Assembly: GCA_963640465.1 (NCBI GenBank)
Contig: CAVHYP010000004.1
Coordinates: 5,798-69,797 of the forward strand
Length of the DNA stretch: 64,000 nt
Origin: Colivivens sp963640465
Lineage (GTDB): Bacteria > Bacteroidota > Bacteroidia > Bacteroidales > Bacteroidaceae
Direction: 5' to 3'
The position numbers were made by a program, and so were the translations under genes. This document shows positions 49,171 through 57,101 of the stretch, in pieces (position 1 is the stretch's first letter; the number at the start of each line of letters is the position of its first letter). Under the pieces are notes generated by a model. That model made no database searches, was not told the origin of the DNA, and saw only the letters and a program-made list of their open reading frames with translations.

Positions 49171-49968
49171 ATGAAGAAGGTAAGCCATCTACTTGCTGTA
49201 TGTGCCGTAGTGCTTTTGGCATCTTGTAACTCCTACAAGGGTGTGCCGTACGTAATTGATGCTGAGTATCTAGATACCAGCAGTCAGTCATCAACGCTTT
49301 ATGATGCAAAAATAAAGCCGAAGGACATTCTTTCAATCACAGTGAACACAGTAGATCCAAAGGTTGCAGCACCATTCAACTTAATCACTCAGACTGCTGC
49401 AAGTTCCACTCTCACTACCAATGCCACCACTCAGGCATCGCTGATGCAGTATCTGGTGAGCAACGACGGAACAATCGACTTTCCCGTACTTGGAAAGTTG
49501 AGTGTCGTAGGACTTACAAAGAACGAGTGCGAAAACATGATTCGCGATCGTTTGTCAGCATACATCACCAATGAAACCCCTGTAGTCACAGTCCGCATGC
49601 CGAACTTCGCAATATCAGTGGTAGGTGAAGTCAACCGTCCCGGACAGTTCACCATATCAAAGGAGAAGGTGAACATCTTCGAGGCACTGGCGCTTGCAGG
49701 CGACATGACCATCTATGGTGTGCGCGACAACGTGAAGCTTATCCGTGAGGATGCAGCAGGACATAAGGAGTATCATACCCTCAATCTCAATGATGCCCAG
49801 GTTGTCTTCTCTCCTTATTATCAGTTGCAACAGAACGACATCGTTGTTGTGACACCAAACAAGACAAAGGCAAAGAACTCCGGTATCGGTTCGGAGACAA
49901 CATTGTGGTTCTCGGCAACCTCAATCCTCATATCAATTGCCAGCTTGATAGTAAACATCATCAATTAG
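49171..49968 (+). CDS. Polysaccharide export outer-membrane lipoprotein, Wza-like
   Basis: 265 residues. Lipobox LLASCNS (Cys near 19). Residues about 45-140 form the Poly_export domain (KIKPKDILSITVNTVDPKVA, VSNDGTIDFPVLGKLSVVGLT), followed by an SLBB domain (ISVVGEVNRPGQFTISKEKVNIFEAL) and a C-terminal hydrophobic segment (LWFSATSILISIASLIVNIIN) that may cross the outer membrane, as Wza does. It forms the outer-membrane channel for surface polysaccharide with the Wzc-like protein 61 bp downstream. Confidence 0.93.
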   Translation: MKKVSHLLAVCAVVLLASCNSYKGVPYVIDAEYLDTSSQSSTLYDAKIKPKDILSITVNTVDPKVAAPFNLITQTAASSTLTTNATTQASLMQYLVSNDGTIDFPVLGKLSVVGLTKNECENMIRDRLSAYITNETPVVTVRMPNFAISVVGEVNRPGQFTISKEKVNIFEALALAGDMTIYGVRDNVKLIREDAAGHKEYHTLNLNDAQVVFSPYYQLQQNDIVVVTPNKTKAKNSGIGSETTLWFSATSILISIASLIVNIIN

Positions 49969-50029
49969 TAACCGCAGCATAGATAAATAGAATCAGTCTA
50001 TACAACCAACTGCAATAAACAAGACAGAA

Positions 50030-52555
50030 ATGAGTTCAACAGACAATATAAGTCCTGCTCAGAACAATCAGGAGCAACAGGAAGAATCCAGCAGCATCAA
50101 TCTCAGCAAAGTTGTGTACATGGTTTCGCTCTATTGGCATTGGATATTGCTTAGCGTATTCGTTTGCCTGCTGGGAGCATTCGTATATTTGAGGTTCGAA
50201 CCGAAGGTGTATGAAATCAATGGCTCAGTGTTGATACGTGACAACGACAATCGCCAAAGAAGCCGTAACCAGCAGCTGTCAGCACTTACAGAACTGATGG
50301 ATATGGGTGCATTGACAACCAGTCAGAATTTCGACAATGAGCTTGAGATTCTGAAGACACACACACTGGTGCGCAAGGTTGTCGACAATCTTGGATTGAA
50401 CGTACAGACATACTGGAAGCATACATTCTCTGCCAACACGCCGCTCTACAAGTATGACAACCCGCTTTTGATTTCGTTCACCCCCAAGGAGGATGAGGAA
50501 CTGATGAGAGGTATCACTCTTAATATGGAGTACTCAAAGAACGGACAACTGGAGGTTGAGGCTGTATATTATGATAAGGAGAGAGAGAAATACACGAGAC
50601 ACCAGAAGTTCAATGCCCTTCCTGCTACCATCAAACTCGATATGGGCAGCATACGCATTGAAAAGAACGACTCGCTGAAGGTGAAGATAAAGAAGAATCC
50701 GATAAAACTCGTTTCCTATATCTATTCATCCGATGCAGTGGCTTCTGCATACGTGAAAAGCCTCAATGTCGAGGCTTCGTCGAAACTCACAACCATTGCC
50801 CTTCTGTCGTTCACCGATGTCGAGCCACAACGAGGTGTTGATTTCCTCAACCAGTTGGTTGCCAATTACAACAATGATGCCAACAATGACAAGAATGAGG
50901 TGGCACGTCGCACAGCGGACTTCATCGACCAGCGTATCGATGTAATCAACCAGGAATTGGGAACTACTGAAGATGAACTTGCCGAGTACAAGCAGCGTAC
51001 AGGATTGGTTGACATCCAAAACGATGCCAAGGTGGCGATTGAACAGAAGACCGGATATGAGCAGAAGAGCAATGAGATTTCCACACAGGTAACTCTTGCC
51101 GAGTATATGCAAGACTATGTCTGCAACCCTGCAAACAAATACCAAGTATTCCCAGTAAACGTGGGTCTGAAGGACAAAGACTTCACCGAAGCAGTGTCGC
51201 AGTACAACAAGGCAGTGCTTGAGCGCAAGCGTCTCATGCAGTCTTCAAGCGCCGATCACCCGGCAGTCGTACAGCTCACAGCCGAGATAGATGCACTTTA
51301 TATCACAGTAAAGACAAGTGTTGAGAGTACGCTGCGTGGACTCCGCACACAGCAGCGCGACCTCGCTTCCCACGAAGGAGAGTATAAAGGCTCCATAGCA
51401 CAGGCTCCGGAGCAGGAGAAGGATTTGACAAAGATCAGCCGTTTGCAGGAAATCAAGTCTGAACTCTATATGATGCTCCTCCAGAAGCGTGAGGAAAACA
51501 TCATCAATTTGGCAGCAACTGCCAACAACGGACGTGTGATTGAGGTGCCGCGCGCATCGAGTGCACCTGTGTCACCAAGAAAGAGCATCATCTATCTCAT
51601 TGCACTTGTCATCGGTCTCGCTATTCCATTTGGAATCATCTGGCTGTTCGAACAGCTCCGATACAAGATTGAAGGCAAGGATGATGTGAAGAAAATTACA
51701 GATGTACCGGTTATCGCAGAATTGCCTCTGGCTAAATCTGAAAGAATCGAAGGCGCAATTGTGGTGCGTGAAAACAAGAACGACCTTATGGAAGAGGCTT
51801 TCCGTGGCTTGCGTACAAATGTGCTGTTCATGCTCAAGCCCGGACAGAAAGTCATACAGTTCACTTCTTCACAACCGGGTGAAGGTAAGTCGTTCATCGC
51901 AGGTAACCTTGCAGTGTCCCTCGCTTATCTTGGAAAGAAGATAGTTGTTGTTGGTTTGGATATCCGCAAACCGGGTCTTAATAAAGTGTTCAACCTCAGT
52001 ACACGTACTGACGGTATCTCAAGTTACTTGGCAGACCCAACTGGCTATCCTCTCAAGAGTCTTGTCCAGCACTCTCACTTGAGTCCGAACCTCGACATCA
52101 TACCTGGTGGACTTGTTCCTCCTAACCCAACGGAACTTGTGGCACGCGACACACTCCAGAATGCTATTGACGAACTCAAGGAACATTATGACTATGTCCT
52201 GATTGACTCAGCACCGATTGCGATCGTAACCGATTCTGACATCATCAGCCGCGTTGCAGACTTGTGTGTATATGTTTGTCGTGTGGAAGTAACTCCAAAG
52301 GCTTCACTCGAATTCATCAATGAACTGAAGCACAATAAGAAGTTCGACCAGCTTTGTATCGCACTCAATGGTGTTGACCTTACAAAGCGCAGAAACTCTT
52401 ACCGCTATGGTTATGGCTATGGCTACGGAAAGAAGTATGGTTACGGCTATGGCTATGGTTATGGTTATGGCTACGGCTATGGAAAGGAAAATTCTTCTGA
52501 GTCAAAGCATTACCGTCACCATAAGGGTTCTAAGAAAAGTGATGAGAACTCTTAA
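50030..52555 (+). CDS. Wzc-like tyrosine autokinase / polysaccharide co-polymerase
   Basis: 841 residues. A Wzz-type N-terminal domain with a first membrane segment near 35-60, a long periplasmic coiled-coil region (about 275-480), a second membrane segment near 520-545, then a cytoplasmic BY-kinase: Walker A QPGEGKSFIAGN near 613, Walker A' VVVGLDIRKPGL near 640 and Walker B YVLIDSAPIA near 720. The tail (about 790-825) is a run of Tyr-Gly pairs with two KK/K breaks, carrying about 13 Tyr, the autophosphorylation cluster. It controls chain length and export. The codons of the tail are near-perfect 6-bp repeats. Confidence 0.95.
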   Translation: MSSTDNISPAQNNQEQQEESSSINLSKVVYMVSLYWHWILLSVFVCLLGAFVYLRFEPKVYEINGSVLIRDNDNRQRSRNQQLSALTELMDMGALTTSQNFDNELEILKTHTLVRKVVDNLGLNVQTYWKHTFSANTPLYKYDNPLLISFTPKEDEELMRGITLNMEYSKNGQLEVEAVYYDKEREKYTRHQKFNALPATIKLDMGSIRIEKNDSLKVKIKKNPIKLVSYIYSSDAVASAYVKSLNVEASSKLTTIALLSFTDVEPQRGVDFLNQLVANYNNDANNDKNEVARRTADFIDQRIDVINQELGTTEDELAEYKQRTGLVDIQNDAKVAIEQKTGYEQKSNEISTQVTLAEYMQDYVCNPANKYQVFPVNVGLKDKDFTEAVSQYNKAVLERKRLMQSSSADHPAVVQLTAEIDALYITVKTSVESTLRGLRTQQRDLASHEGEYKGSIAQAPEQEKDLTKISRLQEIKSELYMMLLQKREENIINLAATANNGRVIEVPRASSAPVSPRKSIIYLIALVIGLAIPFGIIWLFEQLRYKIEGKDDVKKITDVPVIAELPLAKSERIEGAIVVRENKNDLMEEAFRGLRTNVLFMLKPGQKVIQFTSSQPGEGKSFIAGNLAVSLAYLGKKIVVVGLDIRKPGLNKVFNLSTRTDGISSYLADPTGYPLKSLVQHSHLSPNLDIIPGGLVPPNPTELVARDTLQNAIDELKEHYDYVLIDSAPIAIVTDSDIISRVADLCVYVCRVEVTPKASLEFINELKHNKKFDQLCIALNGVDLTKRRNSYRYGYGYGYGKKYGYGYGYGYGYGYGYGKENSSESKHYRHHKGSKKSDENS
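52404..52483. repeat. 6-bp coding repeat in the Wzc tail
   Basis: TATGGT, TATGGC or TACGGC hexamers repeat through about 80 bp, encoding alternating Tyr and Gly. Slippage would add or remove whole Tyr-Gly pairs without shifting the frame. Confidence 0.85.
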
Positions 52556-52573
52556 TTAACCCTGTTTACTATT

Positions 52574-52616
52574 GTGGCATGTTTGAGAAGTTCTCAGATG
52601 TGCCACATTTATTTTT
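52574..52616 (+). terminator. Terminator of the export operon
   Basis: GTGGCA (52574-52579) pairs with TGCCAC (52601-52606), with an inner GAGAA/TTCTC stem, then ATTTATTTTT. An ATG at 52579 lies inside the hairpin, which decides for the later start of the next gene. Confidence 0.85.
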
Positions 52617-52623
52617 ACGGACT

Positions 52624-52959
52624 ATGACACTCGACGAACGTTGGATGCAGATGTGGCATCAGTACATGGACTTTCTGCGAATAAACAAACGGAGGCCCTC
52701 AAAATATTATCCGGAAGAACGTTACCTCGTGAACTGGGCGAAATATAACCGTAAACAGCGCAACCAGAACAAGTTTGCGCCCGGACGTGAAGAGAAGTTC
52801 GCCCAACTGCTTGAACTGGCGAAAAAATATCAGCGTATAAACTCGCATATATACGTCTACTTGGATGAAACACCTCCAGTTGTTGTACGCCCTCTTTTGT
52901 TTGACACCAATTATATACAGGGCAATACAGAAGTACTGCCGGATGAAATTGATGACTGA
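52624..52959 (+). CDS. Small protein resembling a helicase-associated domain
   Basis: 111 residues. DERWMQMWHQYMDFLRINKR, then YPEERYLVNWAKYNRKQRNQ and LLELAKKYQRIN resemble the helicase-associated (HA) domain found as a repeat behind some helicases, here as a single copy with no helicase. It is basic and likely binds nucleic acid, or simply folds as a small three-helix unit. It starts at 52624, just after the operon terminator, so it may be a separately regulated gene. The C-terminus is acidic. Whether it has anything to do with the polysaccharide genes is unclear. Confidence 0.7.
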   Translation: MTLDERWMQMWHQYMDFLRINKRRPSKYYPEERYLVNWAKYNRKQRNQNKFAPGREEKFAQLLELAKKYQRINSHIYVYLDETPPVVVRPLLFDTNYIQGNTEVLPDEIDD

Positions 52960-53080
52960 TTCTAATTGTTATAGGATAAGTAACCTTCTGCAACCGCATG
53001 ATTCTTGCGTGTGCAAATAATACACAGGCATATCTCTGAAAAATATCGGGAACAAGCAATATCAACTGAAAAATAATTGT

Positions 53081-53088
53081 TACCTTTG
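53081..53088 (+). promoter_or_regulatory. -7 element of the glmS promoter
   Basis: TACCTTTG; no matching -33. Start near 53095, excluding an in-frame start at 53077 and supporting 53164. Confidence 0.6.
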
Positions 53089-53163
53089 TGTTTCAGAATG
53101 ACCAGTGGATTGGTCGTGCCGTCTTACGACGGTTTAATTGGATATAAAACTTATACATTAATT

Positions 53164-55212
53164 ATGTGTGGAATAGTAGGATACATAGGAAAGCGTAAGG
53201 CTTTCCCAATATTGATAAAAGGCCTTCATCGTTTGGAATATCGTGGATACGACAGCTCTGGTTGTGCTTTGATTGACCCGGAGGGTAATATGCACGTATA
53301 CAAAGCGAAGGGAAAAGTCTCTGTTCTCGAGTCTGTAGTTGCCTCACGTGAGGGCATGACGGATTCAGCATCATTCGCTTCGTCAAAGTCTTTGGCACTG
53401 CAGTCGACTCTTGGCATTGCCCATACCCGTTGGGCTACCCATGGCGCACCTTCGGAAGTCAATGCCCATCCCCACACATCGCAGAGCGGTAAGATAACCC
53501 TTGTGCATAACGGAATCATCGAGAACTATGTGACTATACGTGAACAACTGAAGAAGCGTGATTGCACATTCAAGTCGGAGACCGATACGGAAGTACTTGT
53601 CAATTTGATTGAATATGTGAAGGAAGAGAACAATCTCAGTCTTCCCTCGGCAGTACGCGTTGCTCTGACTATGGTCTATGGCGCGTATGCCATCGCAGTA
53701 ATCGACCGCGACAATCCCAATATGGTTGTTGCTGCCCGCAAGTCATCGCCGTTGGCTATTGGTCTTGGCTACGGTAACTCCGACGGCAGTCAAGGCGATA
53801 TGCCGACAGAATTTTTCCTCGGTTCCGATGCTTCGCCTATTGCCGAATACACCAATCATATTGTGTACCTCAATGATGAGGAGGTTGCAGTCATAGAACT
53901 CGGCAAAGACCTGAAGGTGTATGACCTCAACGGTGCTGAGACTGCAGCAGAGGTGAAGGAAGTGAATGTGGATCTGTCGATGCTCGACCACGAAGGCTAT
54001 CCTCATTTCATGCTTAAGGAGATCTTCGACCAACCGAACGTCTTGCGCGATTGTATGCGTGGACGAATCGTTGGCGGTGCAGCTGATATAGCTACAATAG
54101 ATACTCTCGGTACTTTCGGCACAAATGGTATTCCGGGATCAAATGGTTTTAGTCCTCTGCCATTCTCTATGGGCAAGGAACAGGAGAACAACAGTCCTTA
54201 CACTGTCTATAATGTGATTCTTACCGGAGTCACACAGAACCGCCGCCGTCTGCTTCGTGCCCACCGCATAGTGATTGTGTCATGTGGCACGTCATGGCAT
54301 GCCGGATTGATAGGCAAGCAACTCATCGAGCATTTCTGCAGCATACCTGTGGAGATTGCCTATGCCAGCGAGTTCCGTTACAGCGATGCAGTGATTGACT
54401 GTGACGATATCGTCATTGCCATATCACAGTCGGGCGAGACGGCTGACACCCTTGCCGCTGTGAAGAAGGCAAAGGAAGCTGGAGCGTTTGTATATGGAAT
54501 AGTGAACGGTGTCGGCAGTTCAATTGCCCGTGCATCAGATTCAGGAACATACATCCATGTAGGCCCGGAGATTGGAGTTGCATCCACAAAGGCTTTCACT
54601 GGCCAGGTTGTTGTTCTCACCATGATTGCACTTGCCCTTGGCATGATTAAGGACACAGTGACGCAGGATGAGTATGAACAGACAATAGCCGAACTGATAT
54701 GTATTCCCGATAAAATACAGAAGGTGCTGGAGCAGGATGATATGATAAAGAAACTCTCGCAGTCGTTCGTCAATGTCCACAACTGCCTTTACCTTGGACG
54801 AGGCTATAATTATCCAGTGGCACTCGAAGGCGCTCTCAAACTGAAGGAAATCAGTTATATTCATGCTGAGGGTTATCCTGCTGCAGAGATGAAGCATGGA
54901 CCGATAGCCTTGGTGGACGAAGAACTGCCGGTCATATTCATTGCCACTCACGACAAACTCTATCAGAAGATAATCTCCAATATGCAGGAGGTGATTTCAC
55001 GAAAGGGCAAGATTCTTGCCATCGTGACTGAAGGTGACGAGGATGTCAAGTCGATGGCAGACAGTGTGATTGAAATACCGAAGACTCTTGAATGCCTGAC
55101 TCCTTTGTTGAGCGTGATACCACTCCAACTGCTTGCTTACCACATAGCCGTTGCCAAAGGACTTAACGTCGACCAACCACGAAACTTGGCTAAGTCAGTA
55201 ACAGTGGAGTAA
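53164..55212 (+). CDS. glmS: Glutamine-fructose-6-phosphate aminotransferase, long form
   Basis: 682 residues against about 610 for E. coli; the length is that of eukaryotic GFAT. It makes glucosamine-6-phosphate, first step to UDP-GlcNAc for cell wall and surface glycans. The N-terminus MCGIVGYIG presents the catalytic Cys after Met removal; HTRWATHG and HPH motifs follow, and the two SIS sugar isomerase domains include VSCGTSWHAGLI, SQSGETADTL and the C-terminal LAKSVTVE. The extra ~70 residues, including an Gly/Asn/Ser-rich loop near 315-345, separate the glutaminase from the isomerase half. Confidence 0.96.
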   Translation: MCGIVGYIGKRKAFPILIKGLHRLEYRGYDSSGCALIDPEGNMHVYKAKGKVSVLESVVASREGMTDSASFASSKSLALQSTLGIAHTRWATHGAPSEVNAHPHTSQSGKITLVHNGIIENYVTIREQLKKRDCTFKSETDTEVLVNLIEYVKEENNLSLPSAVRVALTMVYGAYAIAVIDRDNPNMVVAARKSSPLAIGLGYGNSDGSQGDMPTEFFLGSDASPIAEYTNHIVYLNDEEVAVIELGKDLKVYDLNGAETAAEVKEVNVDLSMLDHEGYPHFMLKEIFDQPNVLRDCMRGRIVGGAADIATIDTLGTFGTNGIPGSNGFSPLPFSMGKEQENNSPYTVYNVILTGVTQNRRRLLRAHRIVIVSCGTSWHAGLIGKQLIEHFCSIPVEIAYASEFRYSDAVIDCDDIVIAISQSGETADTLAAVKKAKEAGAFVYGIVNGVGSSIARASDSGTYIHVGPEIGVASTKAFTGQVVVLTMIALALGMIKDTVTQDEYEQTIAELICIPDKIQKVLEQDDMIKKLSQSFVNVHNCLYLGRGYNYPVALEGALKLKEISYIHAEGYPAAEMKHGPIALVDEELPVIFIATHDKLYQKIISNMQEVISRKGKILAIVTEGDEDVKSMADSVIEIPKTLECLTPLLSVIPLQLLAYHIAVAKGLNVDQPRNLAKSVTVE

Positions 55213-55251
55213 AAGTCTGCTACAATAGAGTAGGGGAGTTTTGTCCTTGAT

Positions 55252-55298
55252 GTGTGCAGTGGAAACTGGTTGCTATTTGCCCAGTTTCCATTGCACAC
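55252..55298. repeat. 18-bp inverted repeat at the convergent ends of glmS and a barrel gene
   Basis: Arms 55252-55269 and 55281-55298 are complementary over 18 bp except one G-T pair, with an 11-nt loop. The right arm is the last six codons of the minus-strand gene; the left arm is its mirror in the gap. No T run follows on either strand, so termination would rely on the hairpin alone. Confidence 0.8.
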
Positions 55299-55959
55299 CT
55301 ACGTTTAGAATGAAGAAGCTGTTGCCGCCAGACTGTACAGACATTCCTGTCGGACCTACATCTCCATAGTATTCGCTTGTGACGATATGAACAGCGAAAT
55401 CTCCATATAGGCTGAGGTGCTTGTTGATGGTGCGGGTGCAACCCACTCCGGCACCCACGAACGGCGACCCGGAGTTTGATGCCAGATTGCTTGCTATACC
55501 CATGCGTGGCATGAGGAGCAACGTCCATTTTTTGTCTGCATCGTAGCCGCAAAGCAGATTCTTCATGTCCAGAAGTACGTCGAGATACAAAAGCAGACAG
55601 CCTCCTTCGTCCATGTTGATGCCGTTGGCTCCTGCTGGTGCCACCCATTCCAGTTTCTTGTTCTCAAACAAAGGAAAGCCGTTTTCCCAATTGATGCGTC
55701 CGCGCAGACCTATGTCGGGCGAGAACCATTTACCCACTCCTGCGTTCAGTCCGAAGCTCGTGCCTTTGGGTATGACCTTACTGAAGTTGTGTCCGTACGG
55801 ATTGTGGAGAGTCATGTCAAGACCGGCTTCCACAAACCATCCGTTCCAAAATGAATTGCATACCACTACGTCCTGCTGGTTGTCGCTGGCGTTGTCCTGC
55901 GCTGTCATGTTGAGCGTAAATGTAGCCATGAACAGCATTGTCAATATATATTTCTTCAT
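55273..55959 (-). CDS. Outer-membrane beta-barrel protein, tandem paralogue 1
   Basis: 228 residues with a signal peptide (MKKYILTMLFMATFTLNMTAQ) and a beta-barrel of about eight strands ending in FFILNVGVQWKLGK. It is clearly related to the gene just upstream: both contain WYVQAGLDM or WFVEAGLDM near residue 45, AxxGKWFxPxIGLR near 80 and an xPRxGxxxxxxSxxGxPxVxxGxG stretch near 160. Small barrels of this shape (OmpA/OmpW-like) are common; substrate and role are unknown. It lies 39 bp downstream of its paralogue. Confidence 0.82.
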   Translation of the reverse strand: MKKYILTMLFMATFTLNMTAQDNASDNQQDVVVCNSFWNGWFVEAGLDMTLHNPYGHNFSKVIPKGTSFGLNAGVGKWFSPDIGLRGRINWENGFPLFENKKLEWVAPAGANGINMDEGGCLLLYLDVLLDMKNLLCGYDADKKWTLLLMPRMGIASNLASNSGSPFVGAGVGCTRTINKHLSLYGDFAVHIVTSEYYGDVGPTGMSVQSGGNSFFILNVGVQWKLGK

Positions 55960-55998
55960 AATATGTCCTGTTTTTGTTGGTGAAACTGTGTTCTTCCG

Positions 55999-56685
55999 CT
56001 ACTTGTTCGCTTTTCTGAACGTGCTTGTTCCAAGGTTGATTTGCAATCCTACGTTGATGTCCATGAAGGCATTGAACTCATTGCCGGTGTCTGTGGGCAC
56101 GGGGATAAATCCGCTTGATACTCCATGATAGGCAATGTCGAAGTAAACCTTGTACTTCTCATTGATTCTGAATGTGTTTCCCAATCCGATGGCAACTATC
56201 GGCGTGCCTTTCTTTGAACCGAAGTTGTAGCCGACACCAGCCCTTGGAAATATCTGGAGGTTCCATAGTCTGTCTGCCTTGTATCCCCATATCAGGTTGT
56301 GGATGTCAAGTTGTATGTCACCCACGAAATAGATGTATCCGCCTCTGTGTAGGTTCACTCCCGGTTCGTTCATCGGTGCAAGCCAGTTGGCGTGATTGTT
56401 TCGGAACATCCCGATGCTGTTCTCCCAGTTGAGTTTCATGCGCAGTCCAATCTCAGGCGTGAACCATTTGCCTGCTGCCACATCAATACCGAAGGTCTTT
56501 CCGTTGGGAAATACTTCCTTGAAAAAAGGATAACCGTTAGGATTCTGCAATGCCATGTCGAGTCCGGCTTGCACATACCAGTTCTGCCACAATGAGTTCT
56601 TGTAGACGGCATGGTCGGACGACTGTGCTTGAATGTTTGTGGAAACAAGGATTGTTGTCACAAATGCTAATAGAAATCGTTTCAT
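55999..56685 (-). CDS. Outer-membrane beta-barrel protein, tandem paralogue 2
   Basis: 228 residues, signal peptide MKRFLLAFVTTILVSTNIQAQ, eight-strand-type barrel ending in VGLQINLG plus a short polar tail (TSTFRKANK). It is the first gene of the pair, behind a full consensus promoter. The paralogue downstream has diverged strongly in the loops but keeps the strand order. Both sit next to glmS and surface-glycan genes, but I see no direct link to glycan export. Confidence 0.82.
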   Translation of the reverse strand: MKRFLLAFVTTILVSTNIQAQSSDHAVYKNSLWQNWYVQAGLDMALQNPNGYPFFKEVFPNGKTFGIDVAAGKWFTPEIGLRMKLNWENSIGMFRNNHANWLAPMNEPGVNLHRGGYIYFVGDIQLDIHNLIWGYKADRLWNLQIFPRAGVGYNFGSKKGTPIVAIGLGNTFRINEKYKVYFDIAYHGVSSGFIPVPTDTGNEFNAFMDINVGLQINLGTSTFRKANK

Positions 56686-56710
56686 GTTGTATATAATATG
56701 TATAGTAGTG

Positions 56711-56741
56711 CAAAGATAGTAAAGATATGTATATCGGCAAA
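56711..56741 (-). promoter_or_regulatory. Promoter of the paired barrel genes
   Basis: Minus-strand TTTG at 56738-56741, 19 bp, TATCTTTG at 56711-56718. Confidence 0.85.
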
Positions 56742-56987
56742 CTTATTTAACTCAAATCAGTCGTATTGCCATTAAAATCATGACAATTCTATGTTTTATA
56801 GCATGTTATCAGCTTGTTCGCTGTTCAGTTGTTTGCCCGTTGCATCTCCGATTCTTCATGGTTGTTATCTTCGGATGGTGATCTCTGTGTCATTGTATTC
56901 AATCTTTGATTTGTGGCATTGGAAGGTACTTTCTGCGGTTACAGAAGCGTTATTTGCGTTTTTTTTACGATATTTATTGATGAAAAT
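56742..56987. other. A/T-rich gap between divergent promoters, nothing recognised
   Basis: No ORF with a plausible start, no strong hairpin and no tandem repeat is visible here. Confidence 0.6.
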
Positions 56988-57018
56988 TTTGTTTGTTAAA
57001 GAATAAAGTGTACTTTTG
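56988..57018 (+). promoter_or_regulatory. Promoter of the initiating transferase/rhamnose operon
   Basis: TTTG at 56988-56991, 19 bp, TACTTTTG at 57011-57018; start near 57025, leader about 77 nt. No further consensus promoter or terminator appears until after rfbB, so 57102-63252 is probably one operon. Confidence 0.85.
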
Positions 57019-57101
57019 CATCCGAGATAATAAAAAGCAATCAGAACAAAACTCATCAGTTGTTTCAGACAATGTAGATAGGGGGAATTAAAACAACATC
57101 T

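Noticed and set aside
52579..52959. Start of the helicase-associated-like gene at 52579
   Set aside because: That ATG lies inside the terminator hairpin of the export operon; 52624 is the better start.
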